Assembly (NCBI GenBank): GCA_965202795.1
Contig: OZ241848.1
Coordinates: forward strand, 496,001-560,000
Reading direction: 5' to 3'
Length of the DNA: 64,000 nt
Origin: JACOND01 sp965202795
GTDB taxonomy: Bacteria; Bdellovibrionota; Bdellovibrionia; Bdellovibrionales; UBA1609
The position numbers and the translations under genes are program-made. Positions 60,190 through 64,000 of this stretch are shown in pieces (position 1 is the first letter of the stretch; each line of letters starts with the position of its first letter). The notes under the pieces are model-generated. The model saw nothing but the letters and a program-made list of their open reading frames with translations, was not told where the DNA came from and ran no database searches.

Positions 60190-62112
60190 ATGAACGCTCT
60201 TATCATAGAAGACAACCGCGCGCTGCGCGAATCCCTGAAAACCTGCCTGGAGATGGAGAATTTGGAAGTCTCCGCAGCCAGATCCTGGGCTGAGGCGGCT
60301 GATTTGGCAAAAAAAGAGCGCTTTCATTTTTATCTGATTGATGTTTTTCTTCCCGGCAAGCAGGGGGTGGAAATTCTGGAGGAGATAAGCCGCTCAGGCC
60401 ATGCTGATTTTAAGGCGGTTTTAATGAGCGGTTTTTTTGATGAGTCGGCGGTTTTAAGCAAGATCCCCGAAGACCTGAAGCCGCGCTGCGCCTTTATGAA
60501 AAAACCCCTTGATCAGGGAAAGCTCCTGAAAAAGCTGGCTGCCTGGCAGGAGGCAATGGAAAAAAGGCAGGAGGCGGCTGAATCGGAGTCCCGCCCAGGC
60601 GCCTCGCCCCTGGACATGTCCGAGGACATTGGCGCTTTTCTTTCAAGGAGGGAAACCTTTGACGGCCAGGAGCTGATAAAAGTTTTGTTTCTGGCGCATT
60701 ACTCTGATTTCAGCGGAGAGCTAAAGCTCTCGCCTAAAGGCGGGAGCAGGGCGGAGGCCGCATTCCGCAGAGGCAAAATCACAAAAGTTGTTTCAGACAA
60801 CAAACAGTCTTACTTTGGCGCGCTTCTTGTGGAGCACGGGCTGCTGTCTGATGAGGATCTGCAGCCTATTTTAGACGAAAAATCCGAAGGCAGCGGCTGG
60901 CATATAGGGCAGACTCTTGTTAAAAGAAAGCTTTTAAGCCCGCACATGCTGAATTTTATCTTAAAAGAGCAGATAAAAATCCGCCTCAGCCAAATTATGT
61001 CCCAGAAGTCGTTTTCTGTCAAGCTTGTTGAATCCTCTCTGGAAACGCGCCAAAAAAGCCTCCCGGACGAGCATGCGCTTTTCAACAAAGAGGACATTAC
61101 AGACTGGAGCGCCGACAGCGCAAAGGGGCGGCTGAAGGACTCCTTTTTGGAGTCTCTTTTTCTAAACTGCCGCGGAGGGAGCCTTCAGAAAAAAAGCCCG
61201 GTCATAGCTGGAATTTCAGGAAACAGGGATTTTTTTCTGAAATACAACCGGTTTTTTGATTCTATAGACGAGCGCGCCTCTCTGGAGGAGATTTTAAGCC
61301 GCGCTGCCAGCGCCCGGATCGCAAGGAAAATGATTTATTTTGGCGTCCTGACAAGATCTCTCCGCTTTGCGCCGCCTGAGAGCTTGAAAATGGCCGGAGA
61401 GGGCCTGGAGCTTTTTGCGGGCCGGATTTTAAATGAGTCTGAGGACGCCCATTATAAAATACTGAATATCCCCTGGGAAAGCTCTTTGGAGGATGTGGAA
61501 AGGGGATACAGACAGATTGTCAAAGTCATACACCCTGACAACCTTCCTGAAAATTTAGATCAGGCTTTGAGGAAAAAATGCCGGGAGGCTTTTCACAAAG
61601 CCAGCAGCTCCTATAAAGTGATTTCCAACAAGGACAAGGCGCGTGAATGGCAGAAAACAAAAGAGAACAAAGCTTTTTTGGATGTCATGCTTGTTTATGA
61701 AAAAGGCGTCAAGCTGATAAAAACCGAACAAACTGCCGAGGGCCTCAAGCTGCTGCGATCAATAAATCGCAGCTCCCATGCCCCTTCAAACACAGAGCTT
61801 TATGTGATTTGGGGGGAGATTCAGTCCCGCCAGCTGGCAGACAGCCCCAAAGAGGCGGGGCAGATTATGCAGCGGCTCACCGCCTGCCCCATTGATCAAA
61901 GGGTGTCCCCCCTGTTTTGGTTTGTCAACGGGCTTTACTATTACTCCACGGGCCAGTATCAAAAGGCGCTTCCCCTGTTTAAAAAGGCTGTGAGAGCGCA
62001 AAAAGATTTTCTGGAGGCGAGGAAGCGCCTTATGCTCACAGAGAAAAGGCTGAGAGAAAGCGGCGCAAAGTCCAAAGGCGGGCTTTTCTCCAGCCTTTTT
62101 CAAAAAAAATAA
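60190..62112 (+). CDS. Receiver / PATAN (DUF4388) / J-domain / TPR multidomain protein
   Basis: 640 residues; AGGAGA precedes ATG 60190. Residues 1-125: response-regulator receiver with acidic NALIIEDN, phospho-acceptor Asp in YLIDVFLPG, and conserved Lys in FMKKP. Residues ~155-310: DUF4388/PATAN-like segment (FSGELKLSPKGG, YFGALLVEHGLLSDEDLQ, IGQTLVKRKLL). Residues ~420-480: J-domain-like (HYKILNIPWESSLEDVERGY, KVIHPDNLPENLDQ) containing HPD, so it may recruit an Hsp70. C-terminal TPR repeats follow. The combination is typical of Bdellovibrio/myxobacterial-type signalling proteins. Starts directly after the lipoprotein gene. Confidence 0.8.
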   Translation: MNALIIEDNRALRESLKTCLEMENLEVSAARSWAEAADLAKKERFHFYLIDVFLPGKQGVEILEEISRSGHADFKAVLMSGFFDESAVLSKIPEDLKPRCAFMKKPLDQGKLLKKLAAWQEAMEKRQEAAESESRPGASPLDMSEDIGAFLSRRETFDGQELIKVLFLAHYSDFSGELKLSPKGGSRAEAAFRRGKITKVVSDNKQSYFGALLVEHGLLSDEDLQPILDEKSEGSGWHIGQTLVKRKLLSPHMLNFILKEQIKIRLSQIMSQKSFSVKLVESSLETRQKSLPDEHALFNKEDITDWSADSAKGRLKDSFLESLFLNCRGGSLQKKSPVIAGISGNRDFFLKYNRFFDSIDERASLEEILSRAASARIARKMIYFGVLTRSLRFAPPESLKMAGEGLELFAGRILNESEDAHYKILNIPWESSLEDVERGYRQIVKVIHPDNLPENLDQALRKKCREAFHKASSSYKVISNKDKAREWQKTKENKAFLDVMLVYEKGVKLIKTEQTAEGLKLLRSINRSSHAPSNTELYVIWGEIQSRQLADSPKEAGQIMQRLTACPIDQRVSPLFWFVNGLYYYSTGQYQKALPLFKKAVRAQKDFLEARKRLMLTEKRLRESGAKSKGGLFSSLFQKK

Positions 62113-62365
62113 AGCGCCCCCTCCCCCCCGGCCGCTTTCTGATTTCCAGGCCAGCCCCAGCCTTTTGTCCAGCAATTTGGGCCGGCGCCTGCATGGCGGG
62201 GCGCTTTGTGGCAAAATTAAATTCAGGAAACAAACCGCTCCCGGCGGCTGCCCGCGCCGGCGGGGCCGGGCAAACAAAAAGCCTCTGCTTTTAAAAATGC
62301 CAGGGAAAAAACAGGCGCCGGAGCAAAATCAAAACTCCCTGCGGAGCGCGCCTGGGGCGGATGAT

Positions 62366-62815
62366 ATGCCAAAGCAAACTCTAAAGATAAAAAAGCTGCC
62401 GCATTTTAAAGGGAGGCTTCCTGAATACAAAAGCGCGGGGGCCAGCGGCTTTGATTTGCGGGCGCGGCTTGAAAAGCCAGTGACGCTCAAGCCGGGGCAG
62501 AGGGCGCTTGTTCCCACAGGCTTAAGCTTTGAGGCGCCGCCGGGATTTGAGCTTCAGTCCCGCCCCCGAAGCGGCCTGGCTTTAAAGCAGGGGCTTTCGG
62601 TTTTAAACGCGCCGGGGACTGTTGATTCTGATTATCGGGGCGAGGTCCGGGTCATTTTGATCAATCATGGCGAAAGCGAGGCTGTGATTCAGGATCAAGA
62701 CCGAGTGGCGCAGCTGGTTTTGTGTCCGGTTGTCCGGGCTGTGTTTGAGGAGAGCCGGGATTTGAGCGATACTCAGAGGGGAGAAGGCGGCTTTGGCAGC
62801 ACTGGCCTTAAATAG
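62366..62815 (+). CDS. dut: dUTP diphosphatase
   Basis: Hydrolyses dUTP to dUMP, preventing uracil misincorporation. 149 residues from ATG 62366, the normal family length; the frame opens up to 200 bases earlier. All five trimeric dUTPase motifs: SAGASGFDLRA, QSRPRSGLALKQGL, VLNAPGTVDSDYRGEV, RVAQLVLCPV and the C-terminal GEGGFGSTG. Its last ~60 bases are duplicated downstream. Confidence 0.95.
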   Translation: MPKQTLKIKKLPHFKGRLPEYKSAGASGFDLRARLEKPVTLKPGQRALVPTGLSFEAPPGFELQSRPRSGLALKQGLSVLNAPGTVDSDYRGEVRVILINHGESEAVIQDQDRVAQLVLCPVVRAVFEESRDLSDTQRGEGGFGSTGLK

Positions 62816-62889
62816 CTTTGAATTTGAAGCGATGCCCAGAGAAAAAGAGGCGGCTTTGGCAGCGCGGGCCTTAAATAGCTTTGAATTTT
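62761..62889 (+). repeat. ~63-bp imperfect tandem duplication of the dut 3' end
   Basis: Segment ~62761-62823 (AGGCGGCTTTGGCAGC, then GGCCTTAAATAGCTTTGAAT) recurs at ~62824-62889 with a 63-base period and a few changes. In the second copy GCGATACTCAG became GCGATGCCCAG, creating the ATG used as start of the next gene. Confidence 0.75.
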
Positions 62890-64000
62890 TGTCAGGCGGG
62901 CGAAAAGCTGCCCTGATTTTTCTTTTGCTGCCGGCCTTTTTGGCAGCTGAAAGCGCCCCGGCTGCCGCCGCCGCAAAACAGGCCCGCGCGGGGGCGGCCG
63001 GAAAAAACAAGCCTCAAAAAAAGCCGCAAAACAACAGGGGGTTTTCTGTCCCTCCGGTCAAAAAAACAGATGTTCTGGCGCGCATGGGGCTTAAAAAAGA
63101 CGATGTGATCCAAAACCTTAACGGGAAGCCTGTTTCATCCAAAAAATCTTTTTTAAAGCGGCTGAGAAGAATGAGATTTAAGCGGGGCTTTTCCCTTGAG
63201 CTGGAGCGCGGCAGCCGCCGGCTCCGCTTTGTCTACAGGAAAAGCGGGAAGGGCCAGTTTCGCCTGAGCAAAAGAGCCGCCATAAAAAGCCGGGCCAAAA
63301 TCGCCAAAAGAGGCAGAGGCGGGGCAAAAAAAAGCCGTCTCAGAGCCGGCTCAAGGCTCCCCGCCTCCGCGGCGCCGGCGGCAGCCGGCCATTCAAAAAA
63401 ATCGGCTGCCGGCCATTCAAAAAAATCGGCAGCCAGAGCCTTAAAAAAAACAGCGAAAAAACCCAAAAAAAGCTCCAACAAAAAGGCCGCCGCCAAAAAA
63501 AAGCCTAAAAAAAACAGCTGGGCAAAAAAACACAGGCGCATACTTCAAAACGGCCTTGTGACCGCTCCAAGAGCTTTAATTTACGAAAAGCCGAGTTTTG
63601 ACTCTAAGCAGATCTATGCTTTGCCTGCCGGGGAGCCAGTCATTATGTCCAAAAAAATTGTCCGCCCGCCGCACAGGTTCGGCAGCTTTTACAAGGTGTT
63701 TATCACAGAGCCGCGGAAAGTTGTCGGCTATATTTCTGAAATTGAGGCTGAGGCGGAGTTTGTCAAACGCGGAGGGAAATATCTCCCAAACCCCCGATAC
63801 AAAAAAGCCGCAAGGCAAATCAGCGCAGAGGGGGCTGAAAGCATGTATAAGCTGGCGGATGGGGCCAGCCCGCGCCAGGAGGATTCAATTTCCTCTCTGC
63901 CGCCGCCCGCGCGGGGCGGAAAGCGCCGCTATGTGGGGTTTTCAGCCGGGGCTCCGAGCCTTTCTGTTTCCCAGCCGCCGGCGAGGGAGGATTTTCATTT
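62832..64000 (+). CDS. Exported PDZ/SH3-domain protein (3' end cut by window)
   Basis: Open to the window end (at least 389 residues). ATG 62832 lies in the dut duplication; TTG 62889 gives a more normal signal peptide (MSGGRKAALIFLLLPAFLAA) and may be the true start. Residues ~80-140: PDZ-like (LARMGLKKDDVIQNLNGKPV). Residues ~140-235: very Lys/Ala-rich linker with an AAGHSKKS duplication. From ~240: bacterial SH3-like domain (LVTAPRALIYEKPSFDSKQI, YALPAGEPVIMSK, FYKVFITEPRKVVGYISEIE). Likely periplasmic, perhaps peptidoglycan-associated; ligand unknown. Confidence 0.65.
   Translation, partial: MPREKEAALAARALNSFEFLSGGRKAALIFLLLPAFLAAESAPAAAAAKQARAGAAGKNKPQKKPQNNRGFSVPPVKKTDVLARMGLKKDDVIQNLNGKPVSSKKSFLKRLRRMRFKRGFSLELERGSRRLRFVYRKSGKGQFRLSKRAAIKSRAKIAKRGRGGAKKSRLRAGSRLPASAAPAAAGHSKKSAAGHSKKSAARALKKTAKKPKKSSNKKAAAKKKPKKNSWAKKHRRILQNGLVTAPRALIYEKPSFDSKQIYALPAGEPVIMSKKIVRPPHRFGSFYKVFITEPRKVVGYISEIEAEAEFVKRGGKYLPNPRYKKAARQISAEGAESMYKLADGASPRQEDSISSLPPPARGGKRRYVGFSAGAPSLSVSQPPAREDFH

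Overview
The window reads as a gene-dense stretch of a Gram-negative, DAP-peptidoglycan, probably rod-shaped bacterium. It carries a DAP-type MurE, a Pal-like lipoprotein, several lipoboxes, an Omp85-like barrel and the elongasome genes mreC, mreD, mrdA and rodA. Taxonomic cues conflict. A CcrM-type GANTC methylase with a C-terminal RAMA domain and a long-form isocitrate dehydrogenase point to Alphaproteobacteria. A receiver-PATAN-J-domain-TPR protein and a DUF222-like HNH family are more typical of Bdellovibrionota or other former Deltaproteobacteria. I leave the phylum open.

Layout. 1-700: end of a nucleoside phosphorylase gene. 727-9390: an accessory island with a PLD-nuclease/SNF2 helicase, an Eco57I-like methylase, a helix-turn-helix/methyltransferase gene split by a 13-bp tandem duplication, and an internally deleted IS5-type element, ending beside tRNA-Ala. 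9532-24883: housekeeping genes (murF, murE, icd, tRNA-Leu, ccrM, mscS-like, rph, prs, a CBS/cysteine synthase) mixed with a beta-solenoid protein, an HTTM-protein pair and two exported ankyrin proteins.

24940-38460 is the unusual region. A large exported Cys-rich protein is followed by three near-identical copies and one fragment of a Sel1-like exported protein. These alternate with one full-length and two truncated copies of a DUF222-like HNH nuclease. The region is filled with about 20 copies of a short palindromic repeat (core GGCCTCGCGGCCGTTCC) lying in coding and non-coding DNA. It also has a duplicated leader, duplicated terminators and a small MITE whose empty site survives in a paralogous copy.

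38658-64000 returns to mostly single-copy genes: a DUF4143 ATPase, a TPR protein, an envelope lipoprotein operon ending in tsaD, feoAB, an aminotransferase, holA, an aldehyde dehydrogenase, an Omp85-like barrel, pyrG, mreCD-mrdA-rodA, a lipoprotein, the multidomain response regulator, dut, and a PDZ/SH3 protein cut by the window edge.

Short tandem duplications recur through the window (13 bp in the methylase, 19 bp in murE, 27 bp x3, 24 bp x5, and about 63 bp at the end of dut). Replication slippage or local recombination appears to be an active source of variation. All calls come from reading the sequence and recognising families; no database search was run.
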